A DNA stretch of 64,000 nucleotides from Diprion similis (GCF_021155765.1 NC_060113.1:10679001-10743000); one strand, 5' to 3'; positions 43,501 through 53,700 are shown, numbered from the stretch's first letter. Notes: generated by a model from the sequence alone, not told the origin. Numbers and translations are program-made.

Positions 43501-43949
43501 GTACTGGCTGCTTCTGTGAGGGCTAAGTAAATGGATTAAATAAACACTTGTTTAATCAGAGCATCATGCATAATCGTATTATAGAATAATGTATCATTTC
43601 CTCGCAGAATCATATGAAATTTCACGATATGAGGTAGCACCTAATTTTCGCATCTCAATATTTTCGACGAAAGTTACATTGTTCGATAAAGCCGCCATAT
43701 TTAAAATTCTGATCATTTTTTCGGTCAAGTCTCTGAAGCTACGTCGAGGCCAGCTTCATTTTTTCAAATGGAACCAAGTATTTCGTTTTCGTTCATATTA
43801 TTACCGACTTGGAAACAAATTGCTCATTCCGACTAATAAAATCATGTTGAAACATGCCGTATCTTCAATTAGTTGGAAATAAGAATTAAATCTTACACTA
43901 GCTGCTAATATTCCCTCGCTCGCTGAAGCTCGCTCGGATTAGCTGATTT

Positions 43950-44061
43950 TTGTGCTCGTGCGCTCACTGCGCTCGCTTACTCGTTGTCAGTGACACCAAA
44001 CGGAACGAAATTTATGAGATATCTCACGCCCATACTGCTTAAGGATTGTTCAATGGGTAGT
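43950..44061 (+). repeat. Dispersed repeat, copy 2
   Basis: Same family as 39771-39884 (opposite strand) and 44281-44396. Confidence 0.75.
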
Positions 44062-44280
44062 GAGTGTTGATCAATACACACCACTAACTCACATAATGAA
44101 ATAGCAACCAAAGTTTTTAGCGCACACATCTCCACATAGGGCAGTGACAGCTGATTTGCGAAGCGCTATTACCCACAGAGGAGAATAGCTGCTGATTTTT
44201 CTAGTGAATGTAGTTTTTCTAGTGTCTAGCTGGTAATACGCTAGGCTACGCTAGGCTACGATAGGTAATAGTCTAGGATT

Positions 44281-44396
44281 TTTGTGCACGAGCGCTCGCT
44301 GCGCTCGCTTACTCGTTGACATTGTTTCACCAGATTATACGAGATTCATAAGATACCTCACGCCCTCGCTGCTGAAGGATTTCTTGAGGGCTAATA
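44281..44396 (+). repeat. Dispersed repeat, copy 3
   Basis: Same family as copies 1 and 2. About 30 bp upstream is a short tandem run of CTAGGCTACG units (44240-44265). Confidence 0.75.
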
Positions 44397-45070
44397 AACG
44401 ATGATCAAAATATTATCACAACATGTGTGCAAATACATAATTCAAAAAGTGTTTATGCGTGATTTACATATTACATGTTTGATGTTATTATCTACTTTGT
44501 TTATACAATATACATTGTTCCGTTATATAGTTATCCCCACAAAAGCTCCGGGATCTCCGCCTTTACCAATATTTCTATAAACTGTAACGTGGCATTTCAG
44601 AATGGCTCGTTACAAGGCTAAAAATCTAAAGGAAACTACCGAAAACGCGTCCCTGGCGGGGTACTCCAAGCAAGCTCGATACGATATAGGCGAAAAATAC
44701 TAGTTACTAATATTTTCTGTACAAATTTTGTAATCCCGCGCTTCGGCGCAAGCTAAACAGGTACCGCGACCACGATCATCGAGGGATCAACACGTTTCTT
44801 TGATTCACCGAGGGATCGACAACTACCGAAAACTACAGTTCCAGCTACCGACGAATTCAACTACCGTTTCGTAATCATGAATCTCCCGTACAACTTTGAA
44901 TGCCTACTTTTTCGGATGCCGTAAGTTCGACATCAAGGGCAGACCGCAGCCTGTCGTTCACCGACTTACCGGCCAGGAGCCGGACCGAGCCTAAAACACT
45001 ACGTCCAAAGTTGATGAAGCCCTCGTCCTGAGGATCGACGCAGCCTTCCTGTCAGTAAGGGCTACAATCA

Positions 45071-45914
45071 TTGTGAGTCATGGTCCACGGACGATGAGGT
45101 GCTGTAAGCCGCCGTGTGACTGCATGGTCTTCGTGATATATCGTGGGCAGTTGGCCACTGCCTAGACGACGAAGCCGGTGGAGGCAAACAATGTGGAGTT
45201 GCACTCCATCCGGTAACCTTCCGGAGGTAGCCTACGTACCTGCCTTCGTGGAGGGAACCCCCAATGACAGGCAACCTGGACCGTACGACGCAGCAGACGA
45301 AGAAAAGTACGTGTGATGTCAACTACGCTCATCTAGCGGTAATCGTCGATAACGCGTAGCCGATATTCGCCAGAGGGAGGACCCAATTATGGTGGGGATT
45401 GAATGACCACCGAAGGGGAAGAAGAATCACCTGACGACACCGGCGAGATCGCTGATCCGGACTCCGAACTCTGCCTATTCTACGCTCAACCCGCCAGGAG
45501 ACAGCTTCGCTACCACCTCGCTCTCGTTTAGTTAGAAATCCTCAACCTTCCTCTTATATTCTACCACTATCGCTTATTCCTCTACCGCTATCGCTATCGT
45601 TACCTTTTTCGCACCCACTACCGTTTTGATCTTTTAGCTTCACTCCTTCCTCTAGCTTCAATTCCTTCCGTTAACTTCACTTCCTTCCTTCTTCGCTCTC
45701 TTTAAGTTTAATTTAATTTAAAATCAGTGCCTAATCTCGTCACCGACTAAGGTAAGGCTTTCGCCTTTATATCGTACCGTTACGAAGTTGCTCTAATTTC
45801 TGTTTCTCTTATCGTATCTCAATTATCGTTTTGGTTGCATCGAATGATGCCAGTATCTTTGTGAATCATGGTCCACGACATTGAGGTGCTGTAAGCCGCC
45901 GTGCGACTGCATGA
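45071..45914. repeat. Internal duplication within the LTR
   Basis: The segment around ATGGTCCACGGACGATGAGG (45071-45128) recurs at 45859-45914 with about 85% identity; the same pair is in the 3' LTR (55003-55060 and 55791-55846). Confidence 0.8.
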
Positions 45915-47228
45915 TTTCGTTTCGTAATTAATTTCCGAAAACTATCGTGAGCGACCTCGTAACTACCGAATATCTTTTATATTTCTGAATTTTCTTTGCT
46001 TAATGCTTATCTTTTGTATCTCTAATTTTCTTTGCTTCTCGTAATTTTATGCTAGAAACGCTTGTGTAATTTCTACTGTCTATCGCTATCGCTATCTTTA
46101 CTTTTCTTACTAGTATTGCCTATCGCTTTGTATCGTATCGCTTGTTTTATATTATTTGCTTTGTGCATGAAATTTCATATCGTATATTGAGCTACTTGGA
46201 GTACAGCTGAGCGTAGATTAAGCCGCTAAATACTACCGCACCTTTGTTTTCTATCGCTTATATTGATTTACATTTCTTATTACCTTGTAATATTTTCTTG
46301 TTTCCCGAATATCGTACTTCTGTGTTATCTTAAGTTGCTTGTTGTAACCAGGTGTATTTAGTGTATTATTTTTACTCTGCAATCCCTTCTCTAAACCTCT
46401 CAATCTCGTATAACTTTTGTATTTTCTCTCGTTATCGTAATTTCGAATTTCCTTGTTAATTTAATATCGTAATTTTGACTGTTGTAATTATCAAACCGCT
46501 TGCTGTGAATAGTTCTTCCGAATAAGCTTCCGATATTTGTGAATCGTATATCATTGTCAATCTTTCTCGCTAATTACCATTTGTCGTAATTTAAATAGTA
46601 TTTTCTTGTCACTATAGTTCTAAGCTACCGTCAATTCCGTCAACTACCGATTTTCGCTAAAGTTTCACTCTTGCTTTAATGTAACAATTCTCGTAGTGCC
46701 GCTTCTGAAATTTGGGTAAGATCACGTCGCCCAGTGACGTCTAGTTTGAGTAGACTTTTTGCATTATATCGCTTCTCTCGACCTACGATTAATTTCTTTT
46801 GCCAACTATTATTTTGTGCGAATTATCGCTTAGCTTCTTTAACCGAAGATCTTGTAAATCACTCTAGTTGACTAAATATCTTTTGTTAACTTTCTGTAAC
46901 AAATTGACTAACCTACCGCTTATGAACTGATCAATAATATACGACTGATTGGCTTGTTAATTTACTTGATTCGAGCTTATTTCTTGGTCTCTTTATTTTC
47001 CTTATTTCCGTAACTGTTGTAACTGCCTTTGGATACCGCCACTCTACCAGTTCGTGTGAGTACCTGAGCCTAGCCAGCCATACAACGGGTTCTCGAATTA
47101 TTATTATCGTATCGTATCTTTTCCTTTCCTCTAAAAATTTGACGCTGAAGCGTCTGGCGCCCAACGAGTATCTTTTCGTATCTTAAATATCGTATCGAAT
47201 AATTGGAGAATCGCGCCAAAGTGTTAAC

Positions 47229-47235
47229 GGTAAGT
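47229..47235 (+). promoter_or_regulatory. Candidate splice donor near the LTR 3' end
   Basis: GGTAAGT is a strong consensus donor, 33 bp before the LTR end. Spliced to the acceptor CCTTAG at 52631-52636 it would give a short mRNA whose first ATG begins ORF3. Inferred from sequence only. Confidence 0.4.
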
Positions 47236-47271
47236 CCTCGTCAGAGGGTAACAGAATTTAGCGTCACAAAT

Positions 47272-47289
47272 TGGCGCCCAACGTGGGGC
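47272..47289 (+). promoter_or_regulatory. Primer-binding site, tRNA-Lys(CUU) type
   Basis: TGGCGCCCAACGTGGGGC, three bases after the LTR, is the known 18-nt complement of the 3' end of tRNA-Lys1,2, used by foamy-type viruses and some LTR elements. Confidence 0.85.
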
Positions 47290-47781
47290 CACAAAAGGCC
47301 AGTTACGATAAAAATCTTTGATTACAATTTTTGTTTGCAAGAGAAAGAAAACTTCAGTCAAAAATACGAGAGAGAGAGAGAAAGAGAGTAAAACCACTCA
47401 AAAACCCACAACTCCCATTTTGTACAGTTAGTGCTAAAACCAAAAATCATATTGAAATCAAAAACCTCCCGAAACAGTTGATATTAAGTGACGAAACGAG
47501 AATTTGAAAATCTACCGAATTTAACGTTACGGATTACGAATATTATTTCGACGACCGACAACTCTCCCGTAAGTAATAACCACGTTGTTATTCTGCCTAA
47601 CGCTTTGTTCGCGAAGACCATCGCGCGTCAAGGGAAAGTTTTTCTACCGTTGTTGCCAAACTTCGAGTGAGACCATATTCTTTTCTTCTACCGTTCTGTC
47701 CCGTCTAAGGTTGACCGTGTTTGTATTGTTTGCTTGACTTTGTTCGTTACACGTAATATTGCGCCTCGCAAGCAATAATAC

Positions 47782-49371
47782 ATGCCTTCGTTGCCATCCG
47801 TGAAAGACTCGTGGATATATTTGTTAACCGCAGAAGAATTACGTTCCGAATTAAGACAGCGTTCACTATCGTCAGGAGGAACCTTACCAACTTTACGCGA
47901 TCGTTTAATTCGATTTTATCGAACCTCTCGTGGAGAAATGGCAAATCCCGCGACTCCAAACAAACCAATACCTGAAACCGACGCCGGAACTTCTTTACAA
48001 GTACCGGAAGACGAAAGACAAAGCCCACAGACGACTCGCGAAATTGACACAAACGAAAACAACACGTCAAATAGTATTTCTCCCGATATTGACCATAATA
48101 GATCGACAGGTGCAAACATCGACGTTACGGACACTCCCGAAAACATACCGTTACCTCGAAGAGCAAACACCATACGCGAGACCGGCCCCGGATTAGCGAA
48201 CTTTACCCCGCGTCGCGACCCACCTTCTTTCCATCGCACCGCGCCGCGTCAACCGTTCGACACACAACTACCGCGTAACAACAACACGCCGAATACACTC
48301 GCAGCATACGAGGTGATGCGTAAATGGAATTTAAAATTCTCAGGCGCGCGTAACGAAGATTGTGAAGCTTTTCTCACGCGAATAGAAGAGGGTAGAACCT
48401 TGTTTAATTTGCGCGATTCCGACATTCTAAATAGTCTCCCATTTTTTCTCTCGGGTGTAGCTTTGTACTGGTTTCGTAGTAAACGTTTTCAATGGAGTAA
48501 CTTTCCAGAATTTGAACACGCATGGCGCTATCGTTTTGGTGATCCAAACTTGCAGTTCTCGCTACGCGAAGAAATCCGTAAACGCACGCAGGGCGAAAAC
48601 GAACCTGTCGCGGACTACTTAACGTACATGCGCTCGTACTTCGCGCGATTAAGTCCTGGATTTTCGCATGACGAAGAAATGGACTACGCCTATCGAAACC
48701 TTCTGCCGCGTTTTCAAGTTTTGGTTAGACGAGAAGATCTAGAAGACCTAGACGATCTGGAAGAGATCGCTCGACGTCTAGAAATTAGTTTCACAGCAGC
48801 CAGTAAATATCAAGCGCCACCGACTCCCGAAAACTCGCTACTACCGGAATTAGCCTACCGTGGACAGCGTTCCAGCTCCCGTCAAGCACGCTTTGCGTTG
48901 GCAAATGTGTACTTGGACGACGAAGTGACAGATAACGTCAATGCGGCTTATCAAACTCCTGCTCAGAACAGCCATTCTAATTCTAACACCAATAAAAGAT
49001 ACGGTAATTCAGGGTCTAACTCCCGTAATGACCAACGACAACCTACGAGTAATACCGGGAATCAAAATAATTCGCGCCAGAACGCAAATTCAAGCCACAA
49101 TAACCCTCCCGCAGCTTCTAATAGCCGATCTACCGATATTAACCCGTTCTTACCGACTCCCGAGCAAGGTGTTCCGCGCGCTGATTCGCGACGTGCTTGT
49201 TACAATTGCAGGCAGCCCGGACATCATCACCGACAATGCACCGCGCCTCGCACGCGTTACTGCTTCGGCTGCGGACAGCCAGGAGTGACAAAAGCAACCT
49301 GCAACCGCTGTGCGGAAAACTATCAGGGGAACCGCGCGCAAGGGCAACCTCGGAACCCGAACTTGCAATAA
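47782..49371 (+). CDS. Gag of the long-LTR Gypsy element, with SAP-like N-terminus
   Basis: 529 residues, intact. Residues 13-46 (YLLTAEELRSELRQRSL, TLPTLRDRLIRF) match a SAP motif, a DNA-binding helix pair, unusual for Gag. A polar Thr/Asn-rich stretch follows. The capsid domain is at about 175-345 (MRKWNLKFSGARNEDCEAFL, YWFRSKRF, REEIRKRTQGENEPVADYL). The nucleocapsid has two knuckles: CYNCRQPGHHHRQC (473-486), then seven residues later CFGCGQPGVTKATC. It starts at the first ATG after a 490-bp leader. Pol overlaps its last 175 bp in the -1 frame. Confidence 0.95.
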   Translation: MPSLPSVKDSWIYLLTAEELRSELRQRSLSSGGTLPTLRDRLIRFYRTSRGEMANPATPNKPIPETDAGTSLQVPEDERQSPQTTREIDTNENNTSNSISPDIDHNRSTGANIDVTDTPENIPLPRRANTIRETGPGLANFTPRRDPPSFHRTAPRQPFDTQLPRNNNTPNTLAAYEVMRKWNLKFSGARNEDCEAFLTRIEEGRTLFNLRDSDILNSLPFFLSGVALYWFRSKRFQWSNFPEFEHAWRYRFGDPNLQFSLREEIRKRTQGENEPVADYLTYMRSYFARLSPGFSHDEEMDYAYRNLLPRFQVLVRREDLEDLDDLEEIARRLEISFTAASKYQAPPTPENSLLPELAYRGQRSSSRQARFALANVYLDDEVTDNVNAAYQTPAQNSHSNSNTNKRYGNSGSNSRNDQRQPTSNTGNQNNSRQNANSSHNNPPAASNSRSTDINPFLPTPEQGVPRADSRRACYNCRQPGHHHRQCTAPRTRYCFGCGQPGVTKATCNRCAENYQGNRAQGQPRNPNLQ

Positions 49372-52300
49372 AGCCCAGAAATTCTCAAAAGCTAATTCCC
49401 GAAAACTTCTCTCTGCCGACTAAAATTAGCACTACTATCGAACTTGATTCTACCGACTTACAACAAAATACCTCTACCATACCAGATGACGTCTGTAGTC
49501 CAGTCTATCCGCCTCACGGAAAACCTTTACTATTTTTGAATCTAAAAATCTGTAACTTGCAAATAAGTGCTTTATTCGATTGTGGTTCGTCACGCACCTT
49601 CGTAAATTCGGAAACTGCTACCTTAATTGAATCTCAAGGTTTTTCAATACAGAGATCTCACTCTGGGTCAGTCGTAGTAGCCGCTGGCCAAAAAGCCGAC
49701 GTTACCGGTGAAATAACTGTACCCATGAAATTGGAGGAAATCACCTGCGACGTTCAAATTCGTATAATACCATCTCTCAGTTTTGATTGCATAATAGGTT
49801 TGGATTTTATTCACACATTTGGCATAATAGCAGATTTCACCGAACCAAGTTGGTCCTTTAAAAATAACCCTCTCGTGACTTTCAAATTTCAAACACACTC
49901 TCGATTCACTCCCGATTTACGCTGTAACGGCATCCTGACTCTAAATGAAAAACAAGCCATGGAGTTAAAGAAGTTACTAGAATCAGAAATAGCACCAACT
50001 CCCGATAAAATAGGCGCAACTACTTTAGCGACACATCACATTGATGTAGGTGATCATCCCGCGATTAGACAAAGATCTTACCGAGTATCGCCAAAAATTC
50101 AAGAAGCAATCGATGAAGAAGTCGATAAGATGCTCGCTAACGGAATTATCGAACCGTCGCATAGCGAGTGGGCAAGCCCGATTGTTATGGTTAAAAAACC
50201 AAACGGCTCTTACCGATTCTGTATCGACTTTCGACAAGTAAACCAGGTATCGAAAAAGGACGCGTATCCTTTACCACGTATGGATAGCATTCTCGATAAA
50301 CTTCGATCTGCGCGATACATTTCTACTATCGATCTCAGTCAAGCCTACTTTCAGATTCCGCTAACTCAAAACAGTCGTGAAGTAACTGCTTTTATCGTAC
50401 CCGGAAAAGGACTCTTTCATTTCACTAGAATGCCATACGGTTTAACTGGAGCACCAGCCACGTTTCAGAGGTTATTAGATCGTTTAATCGGTCCAGATAT
50501 GGATCCATTCGCGTTCGCATATCTCGATGATATTATTATCGCTACAAAAACTTTCGAGGAACATCTTGAATGGTTACACCGCGTCTTGCGAACTATCCGA
50601 CAAGCTAATCTCACAGTTAACCCCAAAAAGTGTGAATTTTGTTGTTCACAAGTTAAGTACCTCGGTTTTCTAGTAAACGAACACGGATTACAGGTAGATC
50701 CAGATAAAACCACTCCCGTTGTAAGCTATCCGGTCCCGCATACCGTAAAACAACTCCGACGATTTTTAGGAATGGCTTCTTCGTATCGAAAATTTATTCC
50801 GAACTTCGCTTCAATAACCGAACCGCTGACGCGACTTTTGCGAAAAACTCAATCGTGGATTTGGACAGAATCACAGGCCTCAGCTTTCGAAGAAATTAAA
50901 GATCGACTAACTACCGCTCCAACGCTATCGTGTCCCGACTTTAATCAACCTTTCGTAGTACAAGCTGACGCTAGCAATTGTGGACTAGGCGCGGTCCTGA
51001 CTCAAACTCACGAAGACGGTGAACACGTAATTGCATACGCGAGCAGAACTTTATCCGATGCTGAAAGGAAATATTCTGTTACCGAATTAGAGTGCTTAGC
51101 TGTCATTTGGGCGATCGGGAAATTTCGTCCATATATCGAAGGGTACCATTTTACAGTCGTAACAGATCATAGTAGTCTACAATGGCTTCACAGTCGGAAA
51201 AATCCTACTGGTCGATTAGCTAGATGGTCACTTGAATTACTTGGGTATGATTTCACTACCGTATTCCGCAAAGGCGCTTTGAATCACGTCCCAGATGCAC
51301 TTTCTCGTATTCCGGAAACGGACAACGATTTAAACTCAACCCCTACCGCTGACGAAGCTACCGCCGCCATCATACCAGACCTTCTGTCTTGGTACGATCG
51401 CCGAAAACGCGACATAGAAAAAGCTCCCGGAAAATTCCCCGGGTGGAAGATAGAAGGCGATCACTTGTACGTTCAACGTACCGACCCGTTAATTGGAACC
51501 GTAGTTCGAGATTTAAACTCCTGGAAATTAGTTGTGCCCGAAGAAGAACGCGAAACCGTTTTACAGGAAGCCCACAATGATCCACAATCTGGTCACCCAG
51601 GCATAGAAAAAACCTACCGTCGCCTAGCTACCCGTTATTACTGGCCTGGCATGTACCACACAACTACCGATTATGTCCGAAAATGTGATACTTGTCAGAA
51701 GTGCAAAGTCAATCAAACTGCTCCCGCTGGTCTAATGGGAAGGCGTGTTGTAGAACAACCTTGGATTGTTATAGCCGCCGATATAATGGGACCATTCCCG
51801 CCGAGTAAATCTGGTTCCGCCTATGTACTAGTTATGCAGGACCTCTTTACGAAATGGATCGAGTGCGCACCTCTTAAAAGGGCTACCGGCAAAAAGATTG
51901 GTGAAACTTTTCAGGAACTAATACTATCTAGATGGGGAACTCCCCAGGTATTGCTTACCGACAACGGGACCGAATTTAACAATCATTCGATTAAAGAACT
52001 CGCGGAAACTTACGGTATAAAACATACAACGACCCCGCCGTACCACCCACAAGCTAACCCGGTCGAACGGGTCAACCGCGTTCTAAAATCTATGATAGTT
52101 GCCTTCCTAAATAATGATCACAGAGAATGGGATGAACATCTCTCGGATTTCCGATTCGCTTACAACACCGCGCACCATACTTCACTTAATACGAGTCCAG
52201 CTTTTCTGAACCTAGGCCGTGTACCCGAGCCAATTAATTCCTACCGAAGATCAGCTACCGATGAACTTGAAATAGAGGCTACGCCTCCAAAATTATGGGT

Positions 52301-52616
52301 CGAACGGATGAGACACATTCAACTACTACGCGAATGGGTGACTGAAAAACTTGACGCTGCTTTTGCCAGACAAGAACGTAACTATAACTCACGACGACGA
52401 GCCCAAACATTCGCCGTAGGCGACCTGGTGCTGAAAAGACAGCACACGTTGTCATCTGCCACTCAACATGTAGCGGCTAAATTAGCGCCAAAATTCAGTG
52501 GACCTTATCAAATATCCCGTCTTCTCTCCCCGGTGGTGGTTGAATTACAACAGGTAAATGGGAACAACGTAGTGGGAAAGGTACATGTAAAAGACCTAAA
52601 GATCTACCGAGACTAG
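49197..52616 (+). CDS. Pol of the long-LTR Gypsy element (protease, RT, RNase H, integrase)
   Basis: The open frame is 1,139 residues; the true protein starts after a -1 frameshift in the gag overlap (no classic slippery heptamer seen; GGAAAAC at 49314-49320 is a candidate). Protease: LFDCGSSRTFVN, with Cys where Thr/Ser is usual, and CIIGLDFIHTFGI. RT: FCIDFRQVNQVSKKDAYP, STIDLSQAYFQIPL, GLTGAPATFQRLLD and AYLDDIIIATK. RNase H: VQADASNCGLGAVLTQ, VTELECLAVIW, VVTDHSSLQWL, VPDALSRIP. Integrase: HPGIEKTYRRL...CDTCQKC zinc domain, then AADIMGPF, LTDNGTEFN and NPVERVNRVLKS (D, D, E) and a GPY-like tail. Every catalytic residue except the protease Thr/Ser is present. Confidence 0.95.
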   Translation: MLQLQAARTSSPTMHRASHALLLRLRTARSDKSNLQPLCGKLSGEPRARATSEPELAIKPRNSQKLIPENFSLPTKISTTIELDSTDLQQNTSTIPDDVCSPVYPPHGKPLLFLNLKICNLQISALFDCGSSRTFVNSETATLIESQGFSIQRSHSGSVVVAAGQKADVTGEITVPMKLEEITCDVQIRIIPSLSFDCIIGLDFIHTFGIIADFTEPSWSFKNNPLVTFKFQTHSRFTPDLRCNGILTLNEKQAMELKKLLESEIAPTPDKIGATTLATHHIDVGDHPAIRQRSYRVSPKIQEAIDEEVDKMLANGIIEPSHSEWASPIVMVKKPNGSYRFCIDFRQVNQVSKKDAYPLPRMDSILDKLRSARYISTIDLSQAYFQIPLTQNSREVTAFIVPGKGLFHFTRMPYGLTGAPATFQRLLDRLIGPDMDPFAFAYLDDIIIATKTFEEHLEWLHRVLRTIRQANLTVNPKKCEFCCSQVKYLGFLVNEHGLQVDPDKTTPVVSYPVPHTVKQLRRFLGMASSYRKFIPNFASITEPLTRLLRKTQSWIWTESQASAFEEIKDRLTTAPTLSCPDFNQPFVVQADASNCGLGAVLTQTHEDGEHVIAYASRTLSDAERKYSVTELECLAVIWAIGKFRPYIEGYHFTVVTDHSSLQWLHSRKNPTGRLARWSLELLGYDFTTVFRKGALNHVPDALSRIPETDNDLNSTPTADEATAAIIPDLLSWYDRRKRDIEKAPGKFPGWKIEGDHLYVQRTDPLIGTVVRDLNSWKLVVPEEERETVLQEAHNDPQSGHPGIEKTYRRLATRYYWPGMYHTTTDYVRKCDTCQKCKVNQTAPAGLMGRRVVEQPWIVIAADIMGPFPPSKSGSAYVLVMQDLFTKWIECAPLKRATGKKIGETFQELILSRWGTPQVLLTDNGTEFNNHSIKELAETYGIKHTTTPPYHPQANPVERVNRVLKSMIVAFLNNDHREWDEHLSDFRFAYNTAHHTSLNTSPAFLNLGRVPEPINSYRRSATDELEIEATPPKLWVERMRHIQLLREWVTEKLDAAFARQERNYNSRRRAQTFAVGDLVLKRQHTLSSATQHVAAKLAPKFSGPYQISRLLSPVVVELQQVNGNNVVGKVHVKDLKIYRD

Positions 52617-52639
52617 CTATTGTGGTTTAACCTTAGATC

Positions 52640-53575
52640 ATGGAAGGCGAAACACCACCGGCCAGCTACGTGCTGCGTGGTTGGCGCCGGATGGAAAGGT
52701 TTGCAGCTTTCATCGACGCCTTACCGCTATTCTACCCGGATCTGGCTGCGGAGATCAGGCTCGCATATCTCGAGGCGGACGAAGATTACCGGGCGTTCCA
52801 AGCCGCCCAGGCGTCCCGGGGGACCGTTCGGGAAATCCCCGTACCGAAGGAACAGGCGACGCAGACGGTACCACCACCACCTCCGGTGATCAGTCTGCAA
52901 AACCTACCACCAACAAACTGCCCGCTGTGCCTCTGCCGCTGCCAACAACCGTCCGAGCCTCCCGTCACCATCCCTCTCGTTTCTCCTCTCGCAACCTTCG
53001 CTACCGTCACCTCTCCCGACCTTATATCCTTTCCCGATTCCTCACTCTCCTCCCTCTCCTCGTCCATCGTGATCCTCACCGACCTGGACGATTCCATGTC
53101 GGAGGACACGCTCCTAATGTCTCCCCCCCCGGCACCGGTGGAGGAAGACACTAGACAGGCAAAGACCGTTAGCTTTGCGGAGCCCATGGTCACGGAGGAG
53201 ATATCCCCGGACCCGGTGCCACCCCGGTCCGTCTCACCGGATTTCTCCTTCGCGTCGAAGGCCGGCCCGTCACGCCGGGAGACATCGGCATCACCACCAC
53301 CTCCACTGGAAACCGCCACGGACACCGGGCGAGAGCGTAACGCAAGGACATGCCGGAACTGTGACGAGATCGGCCACCTCGCGAAACAATGCCGCAAACC
53401 GAAGCGACGTTATTGTTTCGGCTGTGGAGAAAAAGGAGTAACGAAGTCCGAGTGCCCGAAATGCCGCGCGTCCTGTGCGCTGGACTTCTACGAAAGGCAC
53501 GCGACTCGACCCCGAAAGGCCCAGACGAATACGCCGATCGGACCATATGACCGCCGAGACCGCCAAGACCCGTAG
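52640..53575 (+). CDS. ORF3: nucleocapsid-like accessory protein in the env position
   Basis: 311 residues, intact, starting 24 bp after pol. Residues 1-75 are helical and charged (LRGWRRMERFAAFIDALPL, YLEADEDYRAFQ). The middle, 75-235, is Pro/Ser-rich and disordered. Residues 238-251 form CRNCDEIGHLAKQC, then seven residues later CFGCGEKGVTKSEC, the same pair, spacing and GVTK text as in the Gag of this element. There is no signal peptide or membrane segment, so it is not Env. GC content is much higher than in gag or pol. It may be made from a spliced mRNA. It probably binds nucleic acid (inference); function unknown. Confidence 0.8.
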   Translation: MEGETPPASYVLRGWRRMERFAAFIDALPLFYPDLAAEIRLAYLEADEDYRAFQAAQASRGTVREIPVPKEQATQTVPPPPPVISLQNLPPTNCPLCLCRCQQPSEPPVTIPLVSPLATFATVTSPDLISFPDSSLSSLSSSIVILTDLDDSMSEDTLLMSPPPAPVEEDTRQAKTVSFAEPMVTEEISPDPVPPRSVSPDFSFASKAGPSRRETSASPPPPLETATDTGRERNARTCRNCDEIGHLAKQCRKPKRRYCFGCGEKGVTKSECPKCRASCALDFYERHATRPRKAQTNTPIGPYDRRDRQDP

Positions 53576-53587
53576 GCTCCCGCTATC

Positions 53588-53666
53588 AAAAAAAAAAAAA
53601 AAAATACATATCTTCTAAATTCTCTTTCGGCCCGTTTAATTCAAAATTTCATTTCGACCTTCGCTT

Positions 53667-53698
<32 letters not shown>
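53588..53698 (+). repeat. Two long A tracts after ORF3
   Basis: 17 A at 53588-53604 and 31 A at 53668-53698. Such tracts inside an LTR element are odd; they could be remains of a polyadenylated RNA joined during reverse transcription, or slippage. Confidence 0.9.

Positions 53699-53700
<2 letters not shown>

Larger units (their letters stand above)
44583..47268 (+). repeat. 5' LTR (2,686 bp) of the long-LTR Gypsy element
   Basis: It starts TGTAACGTGGC and ends TTTAGCGTCACA. It has the same length as 54515-57200, with only a few substitutions seen by eye (for example near 44972, 45652 and 47142). It contains an internal 56-bp duplication (45071-45128 and 45859-45914), a TGGCGCCCAACG motif at 47155-47166, and a strong splice donor G/GTAAGT at 47229-47235. 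Antisense frames inside are chance. Confidence 0.95.

Noticed and set aside
45068..45322. 84-residue antisense frame inside the LTR (also 55000-55254)
   Set aside because: Identical in both LTRs only because the LTRs are identical; no domain, and opposite to element transcription.
46931..47164. 77-residue antisense frame in the LTR (also 56863-57096)
   Set aside because: Same reason; low-complexity text and no family resemblance.
52786..53397. Antisense frame opposite ORF3
   Set aside because: Shadow caused by high GC; the sense frame carries the zinc knuckles.
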